This document shows, one piece after another, positions 31,399 through 39,336 of a stretch of 43,160 nucleotides of DNA (within the stretch, counting starts at the first letter, position 1; every line of letters starts with the position of its first letter). Source of the stretch: Mycobacterium sp. PO1 (GTDB lineage: Bacteria; Actinomycetota; Actinomycetes; Mycobacteriales; Mycobacteriaceae); contig NZ_BLTG01000119.1 in NCBI RefSeq assembly GCF_017312405.1, positions 1 through 43,160 of the forward strand, read 5' to 3'. The notes beneath the pieces were generated by a model, which saw only the letters and a program-made list of their open reading frames with translations, searched no databases and had not been told where the DNA came from. A program made the translations under genes and the position numbers.

Positions 31399-32423
31399 CG
31401 CGTCTTGTAGGCGACCGCGGCGCTCGACGGCCCGTCCAGGGGGATGGTCTCAAACGACCGAAATCCTGCCGCGGTGCACCACTGCCGGAATTCGGCGGCT
31501 GTGTAGTCGAACGCATCGCCGAACTCGATGAGCATGTTCAGCGACATCGTCAGGCCGAATGTGTTGGTGCGTCGCGCGTCATCGATCAGCGATTCGACGA
31601 CGACGAAGGCCCCGTCGTCGGACAGCGCTGCATAGGCTTTGGCAATCAGTGCCCGCTTCTGGTCGAGGTTCCAGTCGTGCAGGATCATGCCCATCGTGAT
31701 GACGTCGGCAGCAGGCACCGGGTCGGTGAAAAAGCTCCCCGCGACGGTGTCGATTCTGTCCGCCAGGCCACTGTCGGCGACTTTGCGGCGGGCGATATCG
31801 GTGACGGCAGGCAGGTCGAAGCTCACGCAGCGCAGATGCGGGTGTGCGGTGGCCACGATGCGGCTGAGCAACGCGTCCGCGCCACCGACGTCGCACAGCC
31901 GCGCGTAACGATGAAACGGAAAGCGGTCAGCCAGCACCTCGAAATTGCGCCGCGAGGACGAGTCCATGGCGGCGATGAAGGTCTCGAGACGTTGCGGGTC
32001 GGCGTAGAGAGTCTCGAAGAACGGCCGACCCGAGTGCTTGACCTCGCTTTGCGCCCGGCCCGTCTTGAGAGCCTCCGTCAGGTCGGCCCAGTAGCGGTAG
32101 TTGCGCTCTTCCCAGATGTTGAGCAACCCACCCTGATACGCGGGGCTGTTCTCGTCGAGGAAGTGGGCGCTCTCGGGGGTGTTCCGATACCGGGCGGCGG
32201 GACCGTCACCGTCGCGGTCGAGCAGCTCCACCGATACCAGCGTGTCGAGGAAGTCGGTGGCGGGACGCAGCACCAGGCCGAGGCGTTCCGCGATCTCGCC
32301 TACCGTCATCGCCTGGTCGCCGAGCACGGTGAACAGCCGCAGCCCCACCGCGGACAGCAACACCTTGGCGGTCGTGTATCCGCCACCGATGGCCATGATC
32401 CGGTCCGGCCGCAACTCGTCCAT
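31395..32423 (-). CDS. SAM-dependent O-methyltransferase (plant-type/AcdA-like)
   Basis: A 342-residue class I methyltransferase of the O-methyltransferase family 2 architecture: an N-terminal dimerisation/winged-helix domain (about 10-95, ITERL-like MTVGEIAERLGL) and a C-terminal SAM domain. SAM motif I reads RLCDVGGADALLSRIV, and later motifs are DLPAVTDIARR, VAGSFFTDPVPAADVITMGMILHDW with the catalytic-type histidine in LHDW. It would methylate a small aromatic or polyketide hydroxyl. The ATG at 32423 has GGAGG 7 nt upstream. No biosynthetic cluster surrounds it, so the substrate is open. Confidence 0.88.
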   Translation of the reverse strand: MDELRPDRIMAIGGGYTTAKVLLSAVGLRLFTVLGDQAMTVGEIAERLGLVLRPATDFLDTLVSVELLDRDGDGPAARYRNTPESAHFLDENSPAYQGGLLNIWEERNYRYWADLTEALKTGRAQSEVKHSGRPFFETLYADPQRLETFIAAMDSSSRRNFEVLADRFPFHRYARLCDVGGADALLSRIVATAHPHLRCVSFDLPAVTDIARRKVADSGLADRIDTVAGSFFTDPVPAADVITMGMILHDWNLDQKRALIAKAYAALSDDGAFVVVESLIDDARRTNTFGLTMSLNMLIEFGDAFDYTAAEFRQWCTAAGFRSFETIPLDGPSSAAVAYKTR

Positions 32424-32520
32424 CGCCCGACCTCCGATCGGCGCTGTTCGACCCGTCAACCGTAACCGCATGCCCTCGCCGCGGGACCGGATGCGTCGAA
32501 GCCGTTGCCGCCGTGGCAAT

Positions 32521-33858
32521 TCAGGCTTTCTCGGTGAGCGGCTCCTCCGGTGGCATCCGCTCGCGCAGGCTGTCGTAGATCGGCGGAGAACCGACCAGGT
32601 ACGCGGTCAGCACCGCAGCCGCGGTGCCGGCCAGCATCGGGATCGCCGCCTCCGTCGTGGCCGTCATCTCGATGACGAGCACGATGGCGGTCACCGGGGC
32701 GCGCACTGTCGCACCGAAGAACGCCGCCATGCCGACCAGCGCCATCGGGATCTGCAGACCGGTCAGGTCATGCGGCCACACCGCGTCGACGACGCCGACG
32801 AACAGCACCCCCCACAGCGCGCCGAGCGCCAGCAGAGGCGCGAACAGACCGCCGGGCACGGCGGCGGAGTAGGACAGCGGGCCGGCGACGAACCGCACGA
32901 GGAGATAACCGATCACCACCGGCAGCACGAAAGTCTGCCCGCCGAGGATCATCTCGGTGAGAGTGTCACCGCCGCCGACGGCCAGCGGATAGACGAACAT
33001 CGCCAGACCGACCAGAGCTCCGATGACGGCCGCCTTGACCGGCGCGGGCACCCGGCGGATCGCGCCGACGCGATCCAGGAACCACAGCACCAGCCGGTTG
33101 TACGCCGCTCCGAGAAGCCCGCACAGCACCCCGAACACCGCGAACAACCACAACCAGCGCAGCTGCGGGGTCGCCATCGGTTCGACCAGGAAGTCGGGCC
33201 GGTTCCCCAGCATCCAGCGCACCACGCCCACCGCGGTGGCCGCCGCGCACAACGTCGCCAGCACCGTTTTGACGCGGAACGACTTGGTGACCTCCTCGAG
33301 GGTGAACAGCGTGCCGCCGATGGGCGCGTTGAACGCGACCGCCAGGCCGGCACCGCCGAGGGCGGTCTGCATCATCCTGATCTCCGGAGCGGGCAGGCGG
33401 GCCCGCCGTGCCGCCTCGGCCCCCACCGCGGCACCCATGTGCACCGTCGGTCCCTCACGCCCCAGCACCAACCCCGAGCCGATGCCGAGCACGCCTCCGA
33501 CGAACTTCGCGGGCACGAGCTTGATCAGAGGTGGGCGCGCCTCACCCCAGTAGACGGCCTCGACGTGCTGGATGCCGCTGCCGGCGGCCAGCGGCATCCA
33601 CTTCACGATCAGCGAGGCGAGCGTCGCTCCGAGAGCCGCGGCGGCGATCGGGATCAACCAGTTGGGTCCGGCCAGCCCGTGTGCCCAGTCGACCATGTCG
33701 AGACGCAGCCGCTCAGCCTGGTCCAGGCACCAGCGGAACGCGCCTCCGACGACGCCGATCACGACCCCGGCCAGTACGGCGGTCAGGCAGATCAGGACCG
33801 CGCCGCGCATCGAGTCGTCGTACTCGTGGGGACCGGGCCTCGACGTCGATTCGGTCAT
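32521..33858 (-). CDS. ClC-type chloride/proton antiporter
   Basis: A 445-residue ClC family membrane protein. The three anion-binding motifs are GSGIQH at 93-98, GREGP at 133-137 with the gating glutamate E135, and GGLFAPLLALG later. The proton-path glutamate of antiporters lies in FTLEEV at 188-189, so exchange rather than a channel is likely. About 12-14 hydrophobic helices are present. There is no C-terminal CBS domain, as in EriC/ClcA. It could support acid resistance or chloride balance. No clear ribosome site precedes the ATG; a CACACT hexamer lies 5 nt ahead. Confidence 0.92.
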   Translation of the reverse strand: MTESTSRPGPHEYDDSMRGAVLICLTAVLAGVVIGVVGGAFRWCLDQAERLRLDMVDWAHGLAGPNWLIPIAAAALGATLASLIVKWMPLAAGSGIQHVEAVYWGEARPPLIKLVPAKFVGGVLGIGSGLVLGREGPTVHMGAAVGAEAARRARLPAPEIRMMQTALGGAGLAVAFNAPIGGTLFTLEEVTKSFRVKTVLATLCAAATAVGVVRWMLGNRPDFLVEPMATPQLRWLWLFAVFGVLCGLLGAAYNRLVLWFLDRVGAIRRVPAPVKAAVIGALVGLAMFVYPLAVGGGDTLTEMILGGQTFVLPVVIGYLLVRFVAGPLSYSAAVPGGLFAPLLALGALWGVLFVGVVDAVWPHDLTGLQIPMALVGMAAFFGATVRAPVTAIVLVIEMTATTEAAIPMLAGTAAAVLTAYLVGSPPIYDSLRERMPPEEPLTEKA

Positions 33859-33954
33859 CGTGGAGTGTGAGTCCGTCCGTCGTGCTGCGGGATTCGCGGG
33901 TCGGTGCGCTGGGCCGCCTCAGTGTCGCACACCGTCGGCGTCGCGGCGATCGGC

Positions 33955-34707
33955 TCAGAGCACCGGCAGGAGGCGGCGCAGGATGGCGGCCGAACCCGCG
34001 GCGACCTCGTCGACGAACGCGGCGAAGTCGAAGCGGGACTCCCGACCGGCCAGGTCGGACAGGGCCCGGACGAGCAGCCAGGGGATACCGAACCCTTCGC
34101 ACACCTGGGCGACCGCGGCGCCCTCCATGTCCACCGCGGAGCCGCCGAGTTCGGCGTGCAGCCGTCGACGGGCGGATTCGTCGTGCAGGAACTGGTCGCC
34201 GGTGAGCACCGTGCCGTAGGTGATGCGGGGTGGCTCGTCGCGCCCGCCTGCGCGGCGCGAGATCGCAGGAAGCGCATAACCCTCGAGGCGGTCGTGGACC
34301 CGCGCACGCAGCGCGGGGTCGAGGTCGTGGCCGAAGCAGTCGGTGGGGTTGATGAACGGCACGTGGCCGGCCTGATAGTGCGTCAGGCCGTCGGGTTCGA
34401 TCACCCCGGCGTCATGCTGGACGGCCCGGTCGCCGATCACGATGTCACCGATCCCCAGCGCTGGGTCCAGCCCGCCGGCGACCCCGGAGAACGCGATTGC
34501 GCGGCAACCGAACCGGTCGGCCAGCAAGGTCGCGACGACGGCGGCGTTGACTTTGCCCATACCCGCCCCGACCAAGACCACCTCGTGGCCGTCGAGCAGA
34601 CCCGCGTCGAAACGAGCGTGCGCGACCACGTCGCTTCGCGCCTGGTTCAGCTCGCGGGCCAGGTGCGCACGCTCCGGTTCGATCGCGCAGATCAATCCCA
34701 CTGTCAC
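33955..34707 (-). CDS. mtn: 5'-Methylthioadenosine/S-adenosylhomocysteine nucleosidase
   Basis: A 250-residue enzyme of the PNP/MTAN family that removes adenine from methylthioadenosine and S-adenosylhomocysteine. The family start GLICAIEPER carries the catalytic-type glutamate, GAGMGKVNAAVVATLL binds ribose/phosphate-like parts, FSGVAGGLDP and the VDMEGAAVAQVC block hold the ribose-binding methionine and glutamate, and RALSDLAG has the catalytic aspartate. It feeds adenine and methylthioribose salvage and supports SAM-dependent methylation such as that of the neighbouring methyltransferase. GTG 34707 follows GGGGGAG at a distance of about 11 nt. Length agrees with Rv0091-type enzymes. Confidence 0.92.
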   Translation of the reverse strand: MTVGLICAIEPERAHLARELNQARSDVVAHARFDAGLLDGHEVVLVGAGMGKVNAAVVATLLADRFGCRAIAFSGVAGGLDPALGIGDIVIGDRAVQHDAGVIEPDGLTHYQAGHVPFINPTDCFGHDLDPALRARVHDRLEGYALPAISRRAGGRDEPPRITYGTVLTGDQFLHDESARRRLHAELGGSAVDMEGAAVAQVCEGFGIPWLLVRALSDLAGRESRFDFAAFVDEVAAGSAAILRRLLPVL

Positions 34708-34795
34708 GGAAACATCATCTCCCCCGCCAGCCCCAGCCATCCAGGTTGTGGACAGCATTTTCCCAGGATCGGTGACGGACGCCCCCGCCGCGTTC

Positions 34796-34801
34796 GATAA
34801 T
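34796..34801 (+). promoter_or_regulatory. -10 box GATAAT for the leaderless DM13 gene
   Basis: GATAAT, one base from TATAAT, is 6 nt before the GTG at 34808. No ribosome site lies between. Confidence 0.5.
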
Positions 34802-34807
34802 CACCCG

Positions 34808-35383
34808 GTGACCGAACCGTCCCGCCCTCCTCGTTCACGCCGGCGCTTCCTGCGCCACCCTGCGACGATCGCCGGCCTCGTCGTGGTGGTCATCGTCGCC
34901 GGATTCGCCGCGTACTGGTTTCAGCCCTGGAAATTGTTCACCAGCACCACGGTCGACGAGGCCCCGCCCGCTGCCACCGCCGGGCAGGTTCCCGGCCCGC
35001 AGGTCACCGCGACCGGGGCCGCGGTCACCGAGGTGGTGGCCCAGGGCGATCTGGTCAGCCAGGAACACCCCACCAGCGGCACGGTGCAACTGCTGCGGTT
35101 GCCGGACGACTCACTGGTGGTGCGAATCGAGAATCTCGACACCAGCGACGGACCCGATCTGAAGGTGTGGCTGACCGACGCTGCGGTGTCGCCGGGCCTG
35201 GACGACGCGGGGGTTTTCGACGACGGTCGCTGGGTCGATCTCGGATCGCTCAAAGGCAACCGGGGCAGCGCCAACTATCCGGTGCCGTCGGACGCGGACG
35301 TCGACGGTCTGGACAGTGTCAGCATCTGGTGCGACCGATTCAACGTGTCGTTCGGCGCCGCCGAGTTGAATCCGCGCACCTGA
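34808..35383 (+). CDS. Membrane-anchored DM13-domain protein
   Basis: A 191-residue protein with a basic N-terminus (RPPRSRRRFLRH), one transmembrane or signal-anchor helix at about 20-40, a Thr/Ala/Pro linker, and an extracytoplasmic DM13 domain (about 70-190). Domain markers are SGTVQLLRLPDDSLVVRIENLDTSDGPDLKVWL, where the strand pattern is clear, SLKGNRGSANYPVP, and SIWCDRFNVSFGAAEL. The conserved DM13 cysteine is in WCDRF, near the end. DM13 domains are thought to have redox or electron-transfer roles; no partner is nearby. It is divergent from mtn. Confidence 0.85.
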   Translation: MTEPSRPPRSRRRFLRHPATIAGLVVVVIVAGFAAYWFQPWKLFTSTTVDEAPPAATAGQVPGPQVTATGAAVTEVVAQGDLVSQEHPTSGTVQLLRLPDDSLVVRIENLDTSDGPDLKVWLTDAAVSPGLDDAGVFDDGRWVDLGSLKGNRGSANYPVPSDADVDGLDSVSIWCDRFNVSFGAAELNPRT

Positions 35384-35427
35384 ACCGCATCCCGGTGACT
35401 TCCGGTCGGGAGGGCTGATCTCGTCGG

Positions 35428-36684
35428 TCAATACTGTTGCGGTGCAGCGCTTTCCGTAGTGCGTTCGTTGCGGCTGGCCAGCCACTTGCTCAGCGGCACG
35501 GTCGACAGACCGTGCAGCACTACGGAAACCGCGATCGCAAACGAGACGTAGACGAAGACCCGCTCATCGCCCAATCGACTGGAGGCGTCCATCGCGTAGT
35601 ACAACGCTGATACGCCGATAGGTCCGAACCAGCTCATGAATGCGAGCTCCTGGCGGGTGTGCAGGCTCCGGTATACGGGGCTGACCAGCCACACCGCCGC
35701 CACGCGGCGCAGGAAGACCGCTGCCACCAGTCCCAGCAGCAGTACCGGACTCAGCGCCGCCCACTCCTTCATCGGCAGGAACACCCCCAGCAACAGGAAC
35801 AGCGGGATCATCAGCAGCCGCGTCAACGCGTCGGCGACGGTGTCCTGCACCTCCTCGGCCGACTGCTGCACCACCTGACCGAACACCGCCGCAGTGATGA
35901 ACACCCCGAGGATGCCGTCGGTTCCGATGAGTTTGAGCAGACCCAGCATGAACAGCCCGATCGGGATGGCCGTGATGAGCAGGCTGCTGTCGTCGATGTA
36001 ACCGCGGTCCCGGCAGACGATGTAGGCCTTCCCGAACACCCAACCGGCCAGCGCCGCCAGCACGGCGGCGCCGAGCACCTTCCACAGCACCACCTCGAGC
36101 AGCCACTGGGTCCACGCCTGCCCCGTGGGTTGCACCGTCAACAGCAGCAGCGGCAACATCACGAACAGGAAGCCGAGGCCGTCGTTGACGCCACTCTCGC
36201 CGGAGAGGTTGAAGCGAACCCGGTCCGGCACATATTTTTCGGCGTTGACGCCGGTGACGACCGGCGTGGTGGTGATCGGATCGGTCGGGGTCAGCATCGC
36301 ACCAACCAGCAGCGCAAGGGTCAACGGCAGTCCCACCGCGAGCAGCAGACCGGCCGCCGTCAACCACATCACCGCCATGCCGGCGCCGATGATGCCGGCG
36401 ATCCAGCGCCAGTTCTGTCTCCAATACCCGTGGGGCAGCCGTAACGCCACACCAACCAGCCCCACCCCGAGCGCGATGCGCGATCCTTCGGTCAGCAGCG
36501 GATCGCGGTATTCGGCGAGCCGGTCGAAGGGAAGGGCGTCGAGGGCGTGTGGACCGATGGCCGCGCCGATCACGACCGCCAGCAGCGGCGCCGGCAGGCT
36601 CCACGAGCTCAGCCGCTCCGAGAACAGCACCAGTACCAGCACCACGCCTGCGCCCACCACGAGGGCGACATTCACCAAGTTCAC
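35428..36684 (-). CDS. Sodium/proton antiporter, CPA1 (NhaP-like) family
   Basis: A 418-residue protein with 11-12 membrane helices. Two key motifs identify a CPA1 antiporter: TPTDPITTTPV in the unwound helix region, and NLSGESGVNDGLG with the ND pair expected for electroneutral NhaP-type exchange. Additional polar residues in RDRGYIDDSSLL mark a cytosolic loop. It would extrude sodium or potassium for pH balance. The GTG has TTGAGG 7 nt ahead. No CBS or TrkA domain is attached. It is separated from the neighbours by short gaps. Confidence 0.88.
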   Translation of the reverse strand: MNLVNVALVVGAGVVLVLVLFSERLSSWSLPAPLLAVVIGAAIGPHALDALPFDRLAEYRDPLLTEGSRIALGVGLVGVALRLPHGYWRQNWRWIAGIIGAGMAVMWLTAAGLLLAVGLPLTLALLVGAMLTPTDPITTTPVVTGVNAEKYVPDRVRFNLSGESGVNDGLGFLFVMLPLLLLTVQPTGQAWTQWLLEVVLWKVLGAAVLAALAGWVFGKAYIVCRDRGYIDDSSLLITAIPIGLFMLGLLKLIGTDGILGVFITAAVFGQVVQQSAEEVQDTVADALTRLLMIPLFLLLGVFLPMKEWAALSPVLLLGLVAAVFLRRVAAVWLVSPVYRSLHTRQELAFMSWFGPIGVSALYYAMDASSRLGDERVFVYVSFAIAVSVVLHGLSTVPLSKWLASRNERTTESAAPQQY

Positions 36685-36759
36685 GACTGCCTCAATCGTC
36701 GTTTGCTCACCAGCCCCTGCAGTCGTTTCCCGCTGTGTGACGATTAAACGCGACGGCGC

Positions 36760-37428
36760 TCACACCAGCAGTCGGGACGCCACGGGCTGCTCGACGTCGA
36801 CGGTGTGTGTCACGGCGGCCTCGATGGCCGCGGCGACGCCGGTGACCGCCGTGTCGACCGAAATGCTGGGCATCCCGAGATTGCTTTCCAACGCTGCGAC
36901 TTCGGGCAGCGCGGGCAGATGCAGCCAGGCGGCCCGGGACGGCGATCCGCTGGTCGCAAGGTGGTGCAGCATGCCGTACATGAGGTGGTTGCAGCCGAAG
37001 GTGCCGGCGGCGTCAGAGATGTCGGCGGGCACTCCCGCACGCCGCATCGCCAGCACCATCGCCTTCACCGGCGCAGTCGCGAGGTAGGCGACCGGGCCGC
37101 CGGGCACCGTCGGCTCACCGTCGAGAACACGGCCCGCATTGTCGGCCAGGCCGTAGCGGGCGCTGTCGTTGATGTTCTGCGCCACGCGTTCGACGGTGAT
37201 CATCGACCGACCGCCGTATTCGCCGAGCATCACGATGAGGTCGGCGCCCACCTCATCGACAGCGGCGACCGCCGCGGTGATCGACTCCCAGAACACATTC
37301 GGCACGATCCGTCCGGTCACCGGAATACCCGCGATCACCTGACCGTCGAGGGCTTCGGTCACGAACTGGGCTGGATTGACCGGTGTGTTGCCGAACGGTC
37401 CGAAGCCGGTGACGAGCACAGCTGACAT
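36760..37428 (-). CDS. pcp: Pyrrolidone-carboxylate peptidase
   Basis: A 222-residue C15-family cysteine peptidase that removes N-terminal pyroglutamate. The catalytic triad is complete: E80 in ITVERVAQN, C146 in AGTFGCNHLMYG and H170 in WLHLPALP. The start motif VLVTGFGPFGNTPVNP is typical. Cytoplasmic, homotetrameric in known forms. AAGGAG lies 7 nt ahead of the ATG. It follows 84 nt after the sterol-desaturase-like gene on the same strand. Called Rv0319-like in mycobacteria. Confidence 0.94.
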   Translation of the reverse strand: MSAVLVTGFGPFGNTPVNPAQFVTEALDGQVIAGIPVTGRIVPNVFWESITAAVAAVDEVGADLIVMLGEYGGRSMITVERVAQNINDSARYGLADNAGRVLDGEPTVPGGPVAYLATAPVKAMVLAMRRAGVPADISDAAGTFGCNHLMYGMLHHLATSGSPSRAAWLHLPALPEVAALESNLGMPSISVDTAVTGVAAAIEAAVTHTVDVEQPVASRLLV

Positions 37429-37512
37429 GGGTTTCGCTCCTTGGTCGGCGCTGCGTAATCCATTGTCGGCGATGTCGCGGCGTCGCGTCAGGCTTCAGTC
37501 CAGTTCGCCACC

Positions 37513-38547
37513 TCAGCCCACCGCCTCCAGCACATGGGGGCCCGGGCGCGACGTCGGCTTCGTCGTCGGCGCCGTCTTCTCCGACCAACCGGGCGGATTC
37601 AGCAGGTATCCCACGCGGCCGCGCCAGGTCTCGGCCCGCCACGCGTCGCCCACCATGGCGGCGAACTCGTGATAGTTCACCTTGACCGGATTGAACGTGT
37701 CGATGTTCGTGGTCAGACCGAACCGTACCGGCTCGACCTCGTCTGCGTAGCTGCCGAAGATCCGGTCCCAGACGATGAGAATGCCGCCGTAGTTCTTGTC
37801 CAGGTACGGGTTGTTGGCGCCATGGTGGACCCGGTGATGCGATGGGGTGTTGAAAACGAACTCCACGAGGCGAGGCAATCGGTCGACGCGCTCGGTGTGG
37901 ATCGGGAACTGGTAGAGCAACACGATCGACTGCGCCAGAAAGATCATCCAGACCGGGATGCCGATCAGCGCCAAGGGCACATAGACGACGGACATCAGGA
38001 ATGAGCCGGGGATCAGCCACGGCAGCCGAACAGCTGTCGACAAATTGAAGTACTGGCTGGAGTGATGCACGCTGTGGCCCGTCCAGAACAGTCGAACACG
38101 GTGCGACATCCGATGTTTGGCGTAGTAGGCCAGGTCGGCGAGGACCAGGGCGAGCGCCCAGACCCACCACTGCGAGGCCGACAGGGTCACCGGTGTCAGC
38201 GCCGCAGCGACGGCCACCACGGGCAGCTCGATGAATTTGTCCAGCGGCTTGACGACGCGGCCGATACCATAGATCGACAGGCTCGTCGTGACATCACGCG
38301 CCGACACGCCGGCCTTGTTTCGGCCGCTTCTCGCCTCACCGACGGCGTCGCGTCTCGGCTCACCGACGGCGTCGCGTCTCGGCTCACCGACGGCGTCGCG
38401 TCTCGGCTCATCGACGGCGTCGCGTCTCGGCTCACCGACGGCGTCGCGTCTCTCTCGGCGATAGGCGACAAACTCGACGGCCATCAGCACCAGGAAAGCC
38501 GGGATGGCGTAGACCGAAATCATCGAGATGTTCTGCAGATGATCCAT
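37513..38547 (-). CDS. Sterol desaturase/fatty-acid hydroxylase-family membrane protein with octapeptide repeats
   Basis: A 344-residue di-iron membrane oxygenase of the FA_hydroxylase family. The histidine clusters are HRMSH (145-149), HSVHH (158-162) and HHRVHH (237-242), which bind the iron pair. Four or so membrane helices flank them. Between helix 1 (about 10-30) and the next, residues 33-72 hold five copies of RRDAVGEP (one reads RRDAVDEP, the last RRDAVGEA); this stretch is absent from the usual family plan. The TetR gene ends 8 nt upstream, so it is likely the second gene of that operon. Substrate may be a sterol, a carotenoid or a fatty acid. Confidence 0.88.
   Translation of the reverse strand: MDHLQNISMISVYAIPAFLVLMAVEFVAYRRERRDAVGEPRRDAVDEPRRDAVGEPRRDAVGEPRRDAVGEARSGRNKAGVSARDVTTSLSIYGIGRVVKPLDKFIELPVVAVAAALTPVTLSASQWWVWALALVLADLAYYAKHRMSHRVRLFWTGHSVHHSSQYFNLSTAVRLPWLIPGSFLMSVVYVPLALIGIPVWMIFLAQSIVLLYQFPIHTERVDRLPRLVEFVFNTPSHHRVHHGANNPYLDKNYGGILIVWDRIFGSYADEVEPVRFGLTTNIDTFNPVKVNYHEFAAMVGDAWRAETWRGRVGYLLNPPGWSEKTAPTTKPTSRPGPHVLEAVG
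38332..38451 (-). repeat. In-frame 24-bp minisatellite, five copies
   Basis: Five 24-bp units encode octapeptides RRDAVGEP within the desaturase-like gene. Copies differ at one or two bases. Copy number changes would keep the frame, so the loop length could vary among strains. Confidence 0.9.
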
Positions 38548-38555
38548 CGATTCGC

Positions 38556-39203
38556 CTACTTCCGGCTCGCGCGGTCGGTGGCTTTGGGCATCCCGGCGAT
38601 CTGCCAGGCCAGCGCCTGGCCGAACAAATCCTCGGAGACCCGACCGGGGTCGGTGCGTCGCTGCCGGACCAAGCCCTGGTACAGAGCGAGCACCACGACG
38701 GCGAACGATTCCGGCGTCACGCTGCGATCGACCCCGTGGTCCTCGAGCAGTTGCGCGAGGACGTCACGCAACATCGCGAGGGTCCGGTCGGTGCCGCGCG
38801 CGAGAATGTCCATGGTCTGCGGGTTGCGCACCGCGTGCAACCAGAACTCGGTCTGCAACGCGGCGGTCTCGATGTCCTTGTCCGCTGCCGCGACCAGCAT
38901 CCGGCCGAGCACCGCCAGCGGGTCTTCGCCCTGCTCGCGGGCAGTGCCCATCGCCGCCACGATGGCCTCGACCCGCCCGGCGGCGCGCTGAGACATCAGC
39001 TCGCTGAACAGTTGCTCCTTGCCGGAGAAGTTCGAGTAGACCGCGCCCACGGAGAAGCCGGCCGACTCGGCGATCAGTTCCACTGACGCCGCGCCGTAGC
39101 CCTTGCGCGCAAACACCTCTGCTGCGGCGTCGAGCAGGCGCTCTCTGGTCTGCGCCCTCGCCTCCGCGCGGGTCAGTCTGCGCATTTTCCCATCAGATTC
39201 CAT
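38556..39203 (-). CDS. TetR-family transcriptional regulator
   Basis: A 215-residue TetR regulator. The N-terminal helix-turn-helix covers about 38-58 (AASVELIAESAGFSVGAVYSNFSGKEQLF), with the typical YxNFxxKExL ending. The C-terminal ligand domain has LQTEFWLHAVRNPQTMD and helices suited to hydrophobic ligands. Its ATG follows TACTAT by 6 nt with no ribosome site, so it is leaderless. A palindrome ATAGTAATCACTAT covers that -10 box, suggesting autoregulation. It probably controls the desaturase-like gene 8 nt downstream. Ligand unknown, likely lipid-like. Confidence 0.88.
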   Translation of the reverse strand: MESDGKMRRLTRAEARAQTRERLLDAAAEVFARKGYGAASVELIAESAGFSVGAVYSNFSGKEQLFSELMSQRAAGRVEAIVAAMGTAREQGEDPLAVLGRMLVAAADKDIETAALQTEFWLHAVRNPQTMDILARGTDRTLAMLRDVLAQLLEDHGVDRSVTPESFAVVVLALYQGLVRQRRTDPGRVSEDLFGQALAWQIAGMPKATDRASRK

Positions 39204-39336
39204 ATCCAGATAGTAATCACTATTCGAATATCGATGGTTATGAACTTGCTGAGAGTTCGGGCCCTGCGCTCGTGGGCCCTGTCAGCCCCGACCACACGGT
39301 TTGAATGCGCTGGTCAGTGGATAGACCGCTAGCAGC
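39204..39336. other. 133-bp divergent region between tetR and the DUF2252 gene
   Basis: Apart from the palindromes near 39210-39230 no gene or strong promoter for the DUF2252 gene is apparent. The stretch is short and probably holds both divergent promoters. Confidence 0.4.
39210..39230. promoter_or_regulatory. Overlapping palindromes over the tetR -10 box
   Basis: ATAGT-AATC-ACTAT (39210-39223) is followed by the perfect 10-bp palindrome TATTCGAATA (39221-39230). The minus-strand -10 box TACTAT (39215-39210) is inside. A TetR dimer bound here would block its own transcription. Confidence 0.6.

Noticed and set aside
38332..38451. CRISPR-like repeat
   Set aside because: Units are contiguous and in frame within a gene; it is a coding minisatellite.
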